Positions 10,146 through 23,890 are shown, counted from the first letter of the stretch. The stretch is 64,000 nt of DNA from Gerris lacustris (GCA_951217055.1 OX578276.1:134032587-134096586), one strand, 5' to 3'. Notes: generated from the letters alone by a model not told the origin. Made by a program: numbers and translations.

Positions 10146-12367
10146 ATCTGTCAAAATTGAAAATGAATAAAAGTATATAATGTGCGTAGGCGGTTGAAAT
10201 TAATATGGGGCTACTGTATTGTAACCACAATATACATAAAAAAAACAGAAGATAGTTTTAGTTTTTCATCTATTTGTCTGATTGTAATTTTAATGAATTA
10301 TGCGAATAGAAAATGATAGATTATTTGAAATTAAACCAGCAGTGTGATATTATTTATGTATCATTACTGTCGTTGTAAAAATAAATTAAATTTTTACAAA
10401 ATTATTAAAAGGTTTATATAATTTGTTACCTATTTAGTTTTGCAAAAATAGTTTTAACTTTCATGGTTCTGCTGCGATGACATGCGACCATTCACCATTT
10501 CACGTATGATAACAAAATAGTTGTCAACATTTAGCAAGTGCAGACAGATGCCGCCACAATTTCCACCTTGACCATTCAACTCGACTTAGTGGACAGAACA
10601 CTTGACGAGTATGTAACCAGTCATTCGTGTTGAGGGCACAGACGGAAGAATGTCAATCACGAGTGCAGTTGAGTGACGAGGCCAAGCAAGAGCACGAATG
10701 TGTAGATGAACAATTTTATTATACGAGAAATTAAAACCGGTGAGCTATTTTGAACTTGCTGATGGTTAAAGATAAGTTTAACGCATAGTCACTTCAAAAG
10801 TAAATACTATTTTGGGAAGATTAATAAACACTGACAATTGTGTCGAGAAAATTGTGCTCGAGAAGCACTTTAGTTGGAAGAAATAAAAAGAACGACGATT
10901 TCCTCAAATATAAATTTACACATCAAATATATATAACACCGGTTTGACAAATAATAAAAAAAAATATATATAAAAAAGGGGAGGAGTGAGACTTATATTG
11001 TTTACATTATTCAGTCGGCCTGGAAGCCACTTGAATATGTATTTCTCTTTTTATTTTAAAAATCATGTATAATGTATAAGGTTGTTGTACCTTCCACCTG
11101 CGTATACCTTCATCAAAACCAAATATAGATATTATTTGAATTTCTGTGGAATAGAATACCTGAATATTTGACTCCATTAACAAAACGAGGGGAATGTCAA
11201 CCTAATAATGTCACTCCTTTTCAAAAAATAAACTAAATTAACACCAACTCTGAAATTAAATTGGAAAATTCAATGACAATTTTACTTTAGATGGTAAATA
11301 TTTTTTGAATACTTCCCCTATTTATGAAATTCAAATTAAACAAGAGTCAATTAAAGTAAAATAAATAACAAACTGTCCAATTTTACATGTAAATTAAACA
11401 CTGTTTAGTTAATATAGGAAAATATTTTATTTTAAATTAAATACCATTTATTAAAACAAGAATTTACTAATTTTGTAAATGCGTGTGTACATAATTATGT
11501 TCAATTAAAATTATTTTACAAGCTGACATGTAATATCAGTTCTACTAAATTCTCCGTTTCAAAACAGCATAGGTTATTTAATGGTTTAAAAAAATGTACT
11601 TAAATCGCATATTTCTAACAAAGGAAAAGTATTCTGAGACTTTGATAGATTTTTTTAAACATTTTTCCATGAATTAAATCAGATAATTTGAGATTTAAAT
11701 GAAGTATCACCAATTATATGAGAATGAATTGGTATGGTTTGTGTTAATTATTAACGGGTACATATTTGGAAAAATAAACAAAAGAAATCCCGGCACAGGA
11801 GTGTATTTTTCACTGTCTGTTTCCCGTAGTTAATAATAATTATAATTTGATTTAAATTAAAATTTAACTTTCCGTAGTATGAAAACTACCAAAAACTTAA
11901 AAATTGAATAGCAAAAGAAAATTGTAGATTCAATTTAAGCATCCATTTCGTCGTTTTTTGAGATAACTTATTTTGAATTTTCCAACATATTAAAATAAAT
12001 ATATATGTATATCGAAAACATTACTTATTCGAATACACTAATTTCAAGAGTTTATTTTGATTTGTCGAAGGGATAGTTTAAATAAGCTATGCATAACAAT
12101 TTCCTTTAGAAATTTCATTTCATTAGTTGAAAGTTTTATCAGAAGATTAATTATAAGTAAACTAGAACAACTCAAATTTCAGAAACAAGCTTGCATTGGA
12201 GATGACATTAGTGAATAATTATGAGGGTATATTGCATTGTGCACATGAATAATTATATAAATAAATTGATTTTTTATAATATATAATTTTAAATATAGTC
12301 AAAAAGATAACTATTTTATTTATTACATTTTAATATTGCACAGGTAAATAACACTTAAAAAAATCAG
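10146..12367. other. Unassigned AT-rich sequence
   Basis: About 2.2 kb without recognisable genes, terminal repeats or tandem arrays. It may be intergenic or intronic single-copy DNA. Confidence 0.5.
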
Positions 12368-12905
12368 TTCACTACCAGTTCGGAACCGAGATTTCAACAG
12401 AATTATCCGTTTTGGGTGTTTTAAATGGACGTCTGTATGTGTGTGTGTCTGTCTGTCTGCCTGTCCGTGTCACGCATAACTCCAACAGTTTTCAAGCTAG
12501 AGAGTTGAAACTTGATATAAAAATCAGTCCTTATAGAAAGTTAAGCTGCCCGAAAAATCATAAATTTGTGACGTCATTAACCCATTTTGCTGCCAGCAAA
12601 CATTTCAAACATTTGTACAAAACCGAAAATTTGTCCGAATGCGCAGAAATTTGCACCAATTATATAGCTCTTTATAAACATTTCCACAGAATTTCATTTC
12701 TATATCTGCCACTATTTTGAAAGTATCGACTTATGAACATATAAACTTTAACCCTGAATAATATCTGATCAAGGTATTTCGCCGATTGAGCTAAAATTCG
12801 CATCAATGATACCTTGCTATAAGATGAATAAGTCCTTCACATTTTATCTGGATATCTGCCACTATTTTGAAAATATCGAATTTTAATTTTTACATAGGAG
12901 AGTGT
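12368..12905 (-). repeat. Family D-related fragment (minus strand)
   Basis: The plus-strand text reads the reverse complement of the D body end: GAAATC-CGGATAATTC, the AAACACC block, a (TCTG)n tract, then CTAGAGAGTTGAAACTTG. The same order occurs inverted near 27600-27740 and 55270-55430. No head or terminal hairpin is present. The (TCTG)n tract produces a spurious ORF rich in Cys-Leu-Ser-Val. Confidence 0.5.
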
Positions 12906-12985
12906 TAGTTTACATTTTTAAATCCTCACAATAAAATATAAAATTATAATTCACATAAAAAAAAAATCTGTTATCATTTACTATA

Positions 12986-13314
12986 CGTTCCATGAGTTTT
13001 TTAAAACCATTTTGAAAACGGTTTTGGTATTCAAAACCCCATGAAAACAGCGATTTCAAAACGTTTTGAGTTCAAGGTCACAACAGCAAATTTTTGGTTT
13101 TGTATTAATTGATTTGCAAATTAACTGTTTTGCAAAAATTGAATGGAAAAGGGTATTGAATTGAGACATGCGCAGTAGGTAAGTAGAGATGACTATAACT
13201 AGTCTGGGCGTTTATATTTTTCAAAATTGTCGTGAAAACTATTTTGAAAACTCCTCATGGAAACATTTTTCAGAAAGTTTTCAAAACGGTTTTGAAAACT
13301 CATGTAGGTAAACG
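12986..13314. mobile_element. MITE with long imperfect TIRs and TA target site
   Basis: The ends are inverted copies built on CATGAGTTTT-AAAACCGTTTTGAAAAC. Both sides are flanked by TA, consistent with a Tc1/mariner-type target duplication. The length is 329 bases and there is no ORF. The inverted arms contain a short internal repeat (AAAACNGTTTT), so the element could fold almost fully. Confidence 0.55.
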
Positions 13315-13316
13315 TA

Positions 13317-14890
13317 GTAATTTATAGGATTATGTTTGGTAAGGAAGAGTTTCGATACGCCCTGCATCCGATTTTTTCCTAAAGGTCATAAATTATAATG
13401 AATATGAGAGACTAATAATTATTGTTTGTCTCAAATTTACTTCCTTATGCGACAAATGATTTTTTTTTCCCATGGCCACTTGGAATCTGCCGACACCAAA
13501 CCGACTAAAGCGCAAATAAAATATAAAAAACAAACTGTCGTTCCCTTTCTCCGAAGTTAAAAATCTACAAAGGAATAATTAAACAAAAAACAAAATTATT
13601 TTGTTCACCACATAAAAACTACCAGTTTTGTAATTTAAAAAAACCAATTTACATCATCAAAACAACTGGCTATAGGAAAGAGGAAGGTTGCGGGTTCATT
13701 ACGAGGTTACAGTTTTTATTATTATCACCTGTGTCATATGAAGTACTCATCCGACGCCCTAGGTCCAATTTGTACCTAAGAAGTAACCTTCATTGACATG
13801 CTATTTATTAGAAGTTTAAAATTAAGTGAAATTACACTTTAATTTTAAAATACAGGCAGAACTTTTGTACACCTCTGGAACACTACTGGAGTCAAAGCCT
13901 GACACGAATAGTAATACTATTATGCTGAACTTTATTATTAAACAGCACCGTCATTTAAGTTAAAATCCAAGTTTAAGGTGTTTTAAGTCTAAAATGAGTT
14001 AAGCATTGAAGAAAGAAGTGTACCCTAAAGAATAATATTGGTTTAGTACTCTACGAGTCTATCGATGAAAATTACACTGTGGACCAGAAGAAATAAAGGC
14101 ACTTACTAAAGGGTGGGCTTAACCCCAGAAGGTTTGAACTAGGAAGGTAAAAGCGGCTACGCTTGAAGATGCATTAGACGTTAGGTGGAGTGTAGCAGTG
14201 CGCACAACTCAGCAACTCTGGCCTAATCTTAACAGGATAATCCTTTAAATCTCATTACTTAATTATACAGACGCTAAAACGCGCCAACTTCTAACCCCCT
14301 CACACACACTTGAATCCTTTATTAATTAGGTTTTGTAGGCTTAAAAGCCTTTTACATACACACACAAAGCAAGTCATAATCAAAATTTACAAAATTACCG
14401 GTAGAGATGCACTTTATTTCCCTTTCCAAACAATGCCGCGATTCATCGTTTAAAAGTACGACGCACAGGGTTAGAATTTTCTATATGCACTCACGAGCTA
14501 ACTTCGCCATCACATACGCATTACGCCCTTTCAAGGGCCCCACCACCTATAGCTTCCCTTTTAACAACAGGGCAACAGTAATTAAAAGTTCTAATTACTA
14601 AAACATTACGGGGAAGCGTAAGAGCCCTTTCTAGCCAATATATCTTCCTATAATTTGTAGGCTCTGCTTCAGGCACCCTTCCCACCCTCTTTTAATAGAC
14701 ACCATCGGCTAATTTAGGCACCGCGTTGTACCGAGGAGTGTTGGAAATTTGAAGCTACCTCCTTTTGTCCCCTTTTCTCCATCGTGTTTTAACTTCATTA
14801 TGCAAACTCACTTTGATTCTCAATCATGCCCTATTCATTTTTCCATTTAGTTAAACGTAGCTAAAAGTCTTTAATCAAGATAAAAAATAG
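13317..14890. other. Unassigned sequence
   Basis: No element ends or protein domains were recognised. Short GC-richer patches near 14090-14240 and 14440-14790 have no interpretable coding signal. Confidence 0.4.
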
Positions 14891-15449
14891 TCTGCCAATT
14901 AGTGTGGCACATAGCTTCCTCATGTCTTATTCCGTATACTTTAATGATTTTTTGCTTTTACAACCTATTACTGACACAGTTTATATAATTTCCCCCGTTT
15001 TTTAAATCTGTCAAAATTGTTTTGATTTTTTACATGAATTAAAGTATCAATATAGCAAAATTTAAAGAGTGCAGACAGTTGCAATTAATCTTGGGCTATC
15101 TGCGGGTTACTCAAGACAAACCAACCAAATTTCATAAAAATCATAAGAGTACTTTTGAAGATGTAGGTGTAAATAAAGGTATGTTTGTGCCCATGTGAAA
15201 GAGGAACAAATGGGACCAACAATAGGCTAATTATGACATACCCTCCAATTTCATCAAAATCGGACGAGTTTTTGAGATATGTTGGTTCGCAAAAATTAAG
15301 TGACAGACAGACACGGAACCAAAAATTATACATGATGTCAAAAACGGATTTCTGTTTTAGAATTTTTGATATCGGAGTCATATAAAAAAATGTTCCTCCT
15401 TTAGAACGACCACATAGCTTTCGTTAACTTCGGTAAGCTCGGAAGCAAA
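14891..15449 (+). repeat. Family B copy 2, near full length
   Basis: This copy has the 5' hairpin TGCCAATTAGTGTGGCA, the AGCTTCC block, the CAAATTTCATCAAAATCGG module followed by GACAGACAGAC, and the 3' hairpin ending CGGAAGC. It is about 560 bases and encodes nothing credible. Two more motifs (TTTCATAAAAATCA and ATATAGGTGTAAATAAA or near variants) recur in every copy. The superfamily is unknown. Confidence 0.7.
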
Positions 15450-15879
15450 AGATCGGTCTAACAAACTCCTTCATAACCCTCTTATATAAAAATATATGCA
15501 TATACATAGTGATAATGAACTTCAGAAATCGTTAATCAAAATTGTCAGAACCTTTTCATATTTTTTGAGGGCAATTATGTGTTAAATGTTTTTTAGTATT
15601 AAATTAGAATCTATAAAAAATTACATAATATGTTTATATAATAGAATAGATAGAAAATAAATAAACCACGAGAATAAAATAACACACACAAGAGTTTTCT
15701 AGGTTGGCTAAAAATGAAGTTTTTGAAACAAAAAGGAAAAGCATTTTTAAAAAATAAGAATACTTTTTGAGAGGAGGAAAAGTTTTCATTAGAAGCACCT
15801 TATTATGCTAGTCCTTTTTGAAACTGATTAACTTGAGCTGACTGGTTGAAGGGAAACATGTAGGGCAATGTCAAGATGT
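15450..15879. other. Unassigned AT-rich sequence
   Basis: I see no gene or element here. Confidence 0.4.
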
Positions 15880-16045
15880 CATAGGGGAAATTTCTTGTTC
15901 TGGATACTAACGTGGGTAGTACTAGACAGCCATCAACATTGTGTTTTTGATCCGCAGAATGTAGACATAACGAGCTGGAAGCACTTGAATACCGTAGTAC
16001 TTGAGAATGAGGTCTTTTGATGTACCATGATGATTGCGTCTGAAT
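15880..16045 (-). CDS. Candidate exon of an unidentified gene
   Basis: On the minus strand a good 3' splice site (pyrimidine-rich CTCTCTGTTCTTATTCAG) ends at about 16042. Two reading frames stay open downstream. One reads SKDLILKYYGIQVLPARYVY and ends in a stop after about 38 codons. The other reads SSWYIKRPHSQVLRYSS and runs about 55 codons. The base composition is more balanced than the surroundings and the interval is not part of any repeat I recognise. I cannot identify a family. It could be a terminal exon, a pseudogene piece or chance. Confidence 0.2.
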
Positions 16046-18387
16046 AAGAACAGAGAGAAAAAAGGTTCATGAGATGGTTGGAAGACTTCCTGTTATCCTT
16101 GTTCCGAGGCCAACCCCGGCTTCTGTTCCATCTTCATTCCGTGTACAAGATATTTGTCAAGGCTTGATTAAACGGGCTTCCATCTCTCCCTCTTCCGTCA
16201 CCTGCCCAAGGGAAATACCTTTTTTCTCTTATATACCTAATCTATCCCGTCCTAAAGCCTCACCTTCCCTGTAGCTTTTAACGTCGGACCGAAAGCGTCC
16301 AATGAATAACTAGGGACAAATTCATGATATACCCCATACTCCGAAACGGCTCCCGACCCCTACTTCAATTTCTTTTATCTTCTCTTATAACGACCTCATT
16401 CCATCCCTCCTGGAAAAACAGCGAGTTTTTCGGTCCTGAAACACCCATGAGATTTCCGTCTTCTGATATCCCACCGACAAAAAAAGAGAAAAATTTAATA
16501 CAATTTTTCAAAGGGAAGAAAAGCGACTAAGGTCGGCATGATTTGTTCTCAGTAGCTTCTTATCTTAAACATAAAAGGTCGGCTATAAGATAAACCGTAA
16601 ACTTTACTCATCATATGTGTCTTTTATATCGAGTACAAGAAGCAATCTCCTATATAGATCTTAGAATTGATAAGACTAACGAGAGCCCAGTGCTTCTAAG
16701 AGATTAGGGAAACAAATGGACCAATCAATACGATAATAATTAGATAATTATTCGCAAACAATCTAAACGAGTCGATACATTTACACAACATAAATCGTCG
16801 TTATTTATTCAAGCAGTAAGATAGGAACTTTAATACTAATTGCCCAGCCATGATTGGGTGTAATATCCTTTCATCCTTCAGAGAATCAGTACAACATATT
16901 TATTAATGAAAATAATGGTATCATAATATTTTATGATTAGTAAACAAGGACCATTATGACAACAAAATAAGGAGGTTATAACTAGGTCTTTATTACAAAT
17001 TCGTCAAAGTGTGTTCTGATGGACTATTAAATTTTCATGTTTTTATTAGTTTTACTCAATATTATGTTATTTCTATATTAAAAGTAGGTCAGTTAACAGA
17101 AATTCTAATTAGCAAACTAATGCATTTACAGGAATTCGATTATTAAAATTAAAGTAAAGCAATTTATACAATTTAATTGTATACATATAAAAATAATCTG
17201 TTCTTCAACTAAAAAGCTTGGTATTAAATAAATTCTTAATTAAAATCTGATTATCCTCAAAGCTAAGCTTCATTGATACACGGGGAAAATACATTACAGG
17301 AATTAAAGGAAGTATAACAAAATACATTTCTGAATTTTGCAGCAGAAGCAAAAAGAAAATTTAAGATAATTGGTCATTATGGAGAAAACGAAATAAACAA
17401 GCAACGCCGTCAGTTTTCAACTAATCTAATCGTTTATTAAAATTTGACATAATTGATTGTCCTTACTAATTGACAGGCGTACAAAGAAAATAAAAGCTGA
17501 GGAAATAAACTGACTGACAATTTACTGCGATTGACAGAGTGAATCGAGTCGCAGGAGAGGCCTGGTAATCTGCACTTGGCCCTCTCCCCCTACCCTTTTA
17601 ACTTGCCCACGTGTCACTTCCACGTGGTCATATTAATTAGGCACTACGTCCTAATGACAAATGGTCCCACAGCGTAATTCATTAAAATCTCACCAATCCA
17701 CTCTCCCCTATTTCTACCCCCTCCAGACTTTGAGCGAAAACTGACAGCGGCTCCAATTTATGAATTTTTACCCCCTTCCCTTCCTCCTTCTCATTCTCTG
17801 ATATCCTTTAACTTCTAAAATTCACATTTTTTTTCTCTCCTATAGATAAAAAAAGAAGAAATATTGAAATAAAATTTGGTTTCGCAGGAAGGAGATAACT
17901 GTATCCCAAGAGAGTATATAGCTATTAATCATAACTTTACTGAATTCTCGTAATTAGATGCGGAAATATAAAATCTTCTCTCTAGAGAAATTAGTCCGGA
18001 AATAAAAGTAATAATAAAATATAAGATTTAAAAACTTTTTATGCTGAATATATCATATCACCTGCAATCTGAGCAGTCGGAAGATCTAATTTATTCCGTT
18101 TGTCACTATATCTGATTTTGTGTGCTTGAATAAATCCTTTCTCTATTAGTTTATGTTTGCTTTTTATCAATAAAAGGGATTATTCATTAAAATATAATGG
18201 TCAATAACATGGGAATACAATATTATAACAACATTCATTTCATAACTAAATAATACAAATTAACTAAATTAGGCCGTATGTCTTTATATTTTATTACTAG
18301 CTGGGTTTCCGTGCATATCTATGGAGTGTGGTATTTCTAATATATGTCTACGTTTTCTTACCTAAAAAGAAAAGCATTGTTTTCAAC
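16046..18387. other. Unassigned, partly pyrimidine-rich sequence
   Basis: No repeats or domains were recognised. Pyrimidine-rich tracts occur at 16090-16420 and 17560-17840. Two perfect CACGTG E-boxes lie 13 bases apart at 17608-17613 and 17621-17626, followed by a TTAATTAG homeodomain-type site at about 17633. This might be a host regulatory region, but that rests on motifs alone. Confidence 0.3.
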
Positions 18388-18670
18388 CAAAAAATCTGAA
18401 ACCAAGATTTCATCCGTTCAGGGTGTTTTTAAGACCATTTGACTGGTATTTAGCTGGGTATCTGTCTGTGTCATGCATTACTCTTACAGTTTTTAAGTTA
18501 GAGAGTTGAAGCTTAGTACAAAAATCAGTCCTTACATGAAGTCTTAACAACCCACAAAATCAAAATTTGTGACGTTATTTACCCATTTTGCCAAGTCAGC
18601 AAAAATTCGAAAATATTTTCCGATTGCGGTGAAATTTGCACCAATTATACCTTTTTAAAGCTGCTATAAA
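18388..18670 (-). repeat. Family D-related fragment (minus strand)
   Basis: The order of motifs (AAACCAAGATTTCA, GGGTGTTTTTAAGACC, a short CTGTCTGTG tract, GAGAGTTGAAGCTT, GTGACGTTATTTACCC) parallels 12368-12720 and is the reverse complement of the D body. Neither end of the element is present. Confidence 0.5.
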
Positions 18671-19034
18671 ATTTTTTTAAAAAAATATTAAAACATGTGT
18701 CGCTTGCAAAGAAAAGACGACTCGACTGAAATATCAGCACGCTATGCTAGAGTTTTATAGTCATAGGTGAACCCCGCAAAATATTGGCGATATTTATTAA
18801 CAATGATGGGAGGTATAGGTAATGTTACAATATAACCCTAGTCTTCCCTACATGGGCGCCATCTATAAGTCGAAGAGGCCGATTAGAAAATCCTTTTCCT
18901 AGTTGATTATGTCGTTAAAGGAAGGTAAGTTCCAAATTTCAAGGCTCTAATGCTATTGATTATGAAGATATCGTCACGTCGACTTTTTCGTAAAAATGTA
19001 AAATTCATATAAATCTTATACTCTACTTATACAG
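18671..19034. other. Unassigned sequence
   Basis: I see no convincing feature between the D fragment and the jockey relic. Confidence 0.4.
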
Positions 19035-19920
19035 TTGACATTCCAGAACATCTTTCCACATCCATATCATCTTTTGCCGACGACAAAGCAGTCCTTTCAG
19101 TAAATCCAGATCCCTGCCTTTTTTTCAAGAACACCTTCAATCTATTGCGAGAACTGGTCCAAAAAATGGCGAATCAAGTTTAACAGAGACATAAGTGTAC
19201 ACGTCACGTTAAACTCTGCGAAGAGCTACTTTTCCTATATATTATTATATTGATATAATAATCCACTTCCAGTTTCGAATCAAGTGCAGTACTAAGGACT
19301 TCACTTAGACCGAAAACTAACCTTCAATACTAAAACGAACGGACATGAAAAGACGATACAAGACTTTACTCAGACTTTTGGACAAAAGATGTAATGTATC
19401 ACCAACGATCAAACTGATTGTCTATAGTCTTATTATAAAAAATTATTTGGAAATACGAAGAGTGGGAATCGACCAAACTATCAAATTCTTAAAAGAAGAT
19501 CCAATCCCTGCAATCCTTAATCCGACAAAAATAGGTAATACTCCCTCCTAGGTAGCCAACCGTATAATTATAATACATAACACCTAAATTTTTCCTATGT
19601 CCATATCCTAGCATCAACTCGTTCCAAGTCCTTCCACACCAACCTTGTTCCCCATCCTAATCCTCTTGTCAAAACCTATCCTCTCTTCATATTCCTGGCA
19701 ATCCGAGACGACGCCTAAAGAGAAAATGGCCCCGTGACCATCTAAGAGACTAATATTATTGTAATCCAAATTATTGGAGTACCACCACTGGGTGGAGTCT
19801 CCTAATCTGTAATGTAACTGTGCTCTATTTACCTTATGCGAAGAAGCTGATTTTTATAATTAATTTTTATAGTTGACTAAATAATAATAAACGACTAAAT
19901 AATAAACGAAAAAAAAAAAC
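19035..19920 (+). pseudogene. Degraded jockey-clade LINE, reverse transcriptase 3' part
   Basis: Translation in shifting frames gives landmarks in the jockey order. These are SSFADDKAVLS (catalytic Asp pair), ENWSKKWRIKFN, LHLDRKLTFNTKTN, then RRYKTLLRLLDKRCNVSP-IKLIVYS (the thumb/C-terminal region), and finally RRLKRKWPRDHL near 19710-19740. The 5' part is missing and there are several frameshifts and stops, so the copy is dead. A short A-rich tract at about 19906-19921 marks the probable 3' end. It differs from the LINE at 1-4975. Confidence 0.75.
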
Positions 19921-19921
19921 A

Positions 19922-21369
<1,448 letters not shown>

Positions 21370-21617
21370 CATAAAACACTATAATGAGCCGTTAAGCCCT
21401 TGGCATTGGGCTTAATTTTATAATTAGAAAAATAGTAAAATTAAGAAAATTAATTGAGATATGTTATTACATCTATTTAGATAAGTTATTATAACTTTTT
21501 GAAGACCAAAAAATCAAAACAAACATTTCTTTTTATTTGAATAAATGCGGTTGCCTTAGCTTAGCAATATCAAATCATTTCGAGGTGAGTCGTCGATGTC
21601 GGAACACTACTCGATTA
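21370..21617 (-). repeat. LINE 3'-UTR fragment (same family as 1-4975)
   Basis: The reverse complement matches about 4486-4720. It reads ATCGAGTAGTGT, then GAAATGATTTG-TATTG, CTAAGGCAACC-CATTTATTC, AAATGTTTGTTTTG, and TTCTAA-TATAAAATTAAGCCC. It is interrupted at CGATTA by the family R insertion at 21618. About ten further bases that match the UTR (ATAAATGATA) resume after it. Confidence 0.7.
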
Positions 21618-22296
21618 TTGAAGCTTCTAACATTCAAAAAAATATGCATCCTGCTTGTCTGTCAGTAACGTTTACGTGTCCGACGATAACTTGAGTAAAA
21701 GTTTACCGATTTAGTTGAAATTTGGTATACATGTTCCTTCTACTAATGCTCAGGCTAAGTTTGTAGGACAACACTATCCATCAAAGAGTTCGCGCGCAAC
21801 GCTCGCGTAAACGTGATCTTCAAATGTAAAATTAGAATTTTAGGACGGCAAAAGATTCTATCATAACCAATTCAATGCGATGAACATATTTTTCAAATAC
21901 ATCTTTTTTATTAAAACTAACAGCGATACCATTATGAAGTGACAAAGATCGTTATAACTGTTAAAGCAGACCTAAACGTTTAAAATAGAGAAACCAACGT
22001 TTTTACCGATATCTTACGCTTACGCTCTAACGTAACGATTTTCATAAAACATCCTATACATGGTCTAAAGTACAATTGATACAGGCATGTTGATATAAGT
22101 AGTAGTTATTGAGTAGAGAAGTGATACATTTTATAATGGTTGTGAAGATAGCGGGAACATGTAGAAAGGTTATCTACACGGCTCTCCATTACAATCATCC
22201 TATTTAACAACCAACTCATCATAATTAACTATTTTCTTAAAATCTAATATTTGTTTTATTATGCTCGCTTCAATGATATAGCCACGAGATACCTAG
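21618..22296 (+). mobile_element. Family R copy 2: Helitron-like element nested in LINE 3' UTR
   Basis: The sequence starts TTGAAGC and ends ATACCTAG, like copy 1. It sits in the reversed LINE UTR between CGATTA and (T)ATAAATGATA, again an A^T type site with no visible duplication. It carries the shared block ACGTTTACGTGTCCGACGAT and the reversed ATCGG-type module. It encodes no protein. It is about 90 bases shorter than copy 1, partly through loss of the (TCTG)n tract. Confidence 0.6.
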
Positions 22297-23645
22297 AATA
22301 AATGATAAACAATGTTTAACTACCGCATACCTTTTATAAGACTGGTCCTATGTACTCAGAGGCCATCTGCAACAAAAATTAATATATAATAAGTACATGA
22401 ATTTAGTTGTATATAAGCTATTTGGCAGATTTAAGCCCTTTATGGGTTGTTGACAAAACGGATAATTCGTATACAGCGTGATTATTCTGAAGATCATTTC
22501 TAAAGAAAATTTTCAATTTTAAATAAATTAGTTGTGCGTGAAGTCTCACGTAAAAAGGATTTCGATGGTATTGTGAACATAAAATTAGTATAAGGGGGGG
22601 GGGGGCGCAATTAAACACTTGCCACAATTTGATACCCCACTCAAAATTTTAAACAAATATTTTTTCCCCGTGACAGGAATTAGCCGCCATTTTGAATTCC
22701 CAGTTAATTAGATCAAATTGCTATTCTTATTTTTTCCAGATATATAGTATTTTTTTTTGGGGGGGGGGGGGGGACGCAAAAAATTACATGGAAAATTAAA
22801 CTCTTTCCACAAGTGTTATACATTTTTGTAATCTACCCTTTTATATCTTTCATATGAATTATCCGCCATTTACCAAGGTTCTTACCAACTTAAGAACTAT
22901 TAAATTAAATATAAATTAGTACATAGCATGGATATTAAATATCTAAAATAAAAAATAAAATAAAATAATAATAATAATATGTTGTAATAATAAATAATAC
23001 TTTCTACAAAATAATCAAATATTAATTAGTAAATTATTAGATATAGCATGTGTGTATATGTCGTATAATATATGCGTATGTATGTACCTATAGACATTAG
23101 GGTATTAAGTTTATGATTACCAATATTATAGACATTATAAAGTAATATACTATATAGTATTAATAAATAAATTAAAACTATGTATGGATACTTATTAATG
23201 CAACGCAAAGCGATTTCATACTTATCTAACATTTTATTTAACTTTATTCACTTATGTCTTTAACCTCAATTTATACAAGTTTAACCTTTATTTGTGATCA
23301 GGTTATCCCTGTGATTATACTGATTTACATAATTAATGAATAGCAACTCTTTTGTATATAACCTAAAGGCTGTAAAAACAAATATATTTAGTTTTTCATA
23401 TTTATACTAATATCATATCAACATGGTTTATAAAGTGACTTATCCCTCCATCCATTAACGAACTAATCCCTATTCATCCAAACACAAAAGAAACCACAAA
23501 AAAAATAAAAATAAAAAATAATAAAAGGAAGAATAACTGAATCCAATCACGTTTTCAAACACAATTATTATAGAAACACTCTACTGTATATGAATAATAA
23601 TTATTATGTTTATAATATTAAAGATGATACCAGTGAATAATTTAA
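22297..23645. other. Unassigned AT-rich sequence with two poly-G-led repeats
   Basis: Segments starting at the G runs at 22596 and 22758 share a G-run, CGCAA, a TTAAAC-CTT-CCACAA block and a later AATTA-CCGCCATTT block. They look like a diverged tandem duplication. Nothing else is recognisable. Confidence 0.4.
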
Positions 23646-23887
23646 GGCGGCTTTCACACTGCGCGCGAGACCGAGCAAGGCCGATTTCGCTTGAGAAACA
23701 AATACATGTATCAGCATGGGGCTATTCACATTAAACGTCGAGCGAGACCAAGCCGACTCGGGCGTGTCTTTGAGCGTTTTTGTTAGCTAAACGTTTTCGG
23801 TCGCCGAAAACGCATTGTAACGGTTGTACTTGGACTGGTAGATAATCGGCTGATCGGTTCGGTCCCGCGCGCAGTGTGAAAGCCGCC
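23646..23887. mobile_element. PIF/Harbinger-like MITE
   Basis: The element is 242 bases with near-perfect TIRs starting GGCGGCTTTCACACTGCGCG. It is flanked by direct TAA at 23643-23645 and 23888-23890. A 3-bp TWA duplication with GG-starting TIRs is typical of PIF/Harbinger MITEs. There is no ORF, and it is much more GC-rich than the surrounding DNA. Confidence 0.75.
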
Positions 23888-23890
23888 TAA

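Noticed and set aside
13690..13720. B-box-like GGTTGCGGGTTCATTACG as a SINE head
   Set aside because: The match to the B-box consensus is poor and there is no A box or tail.
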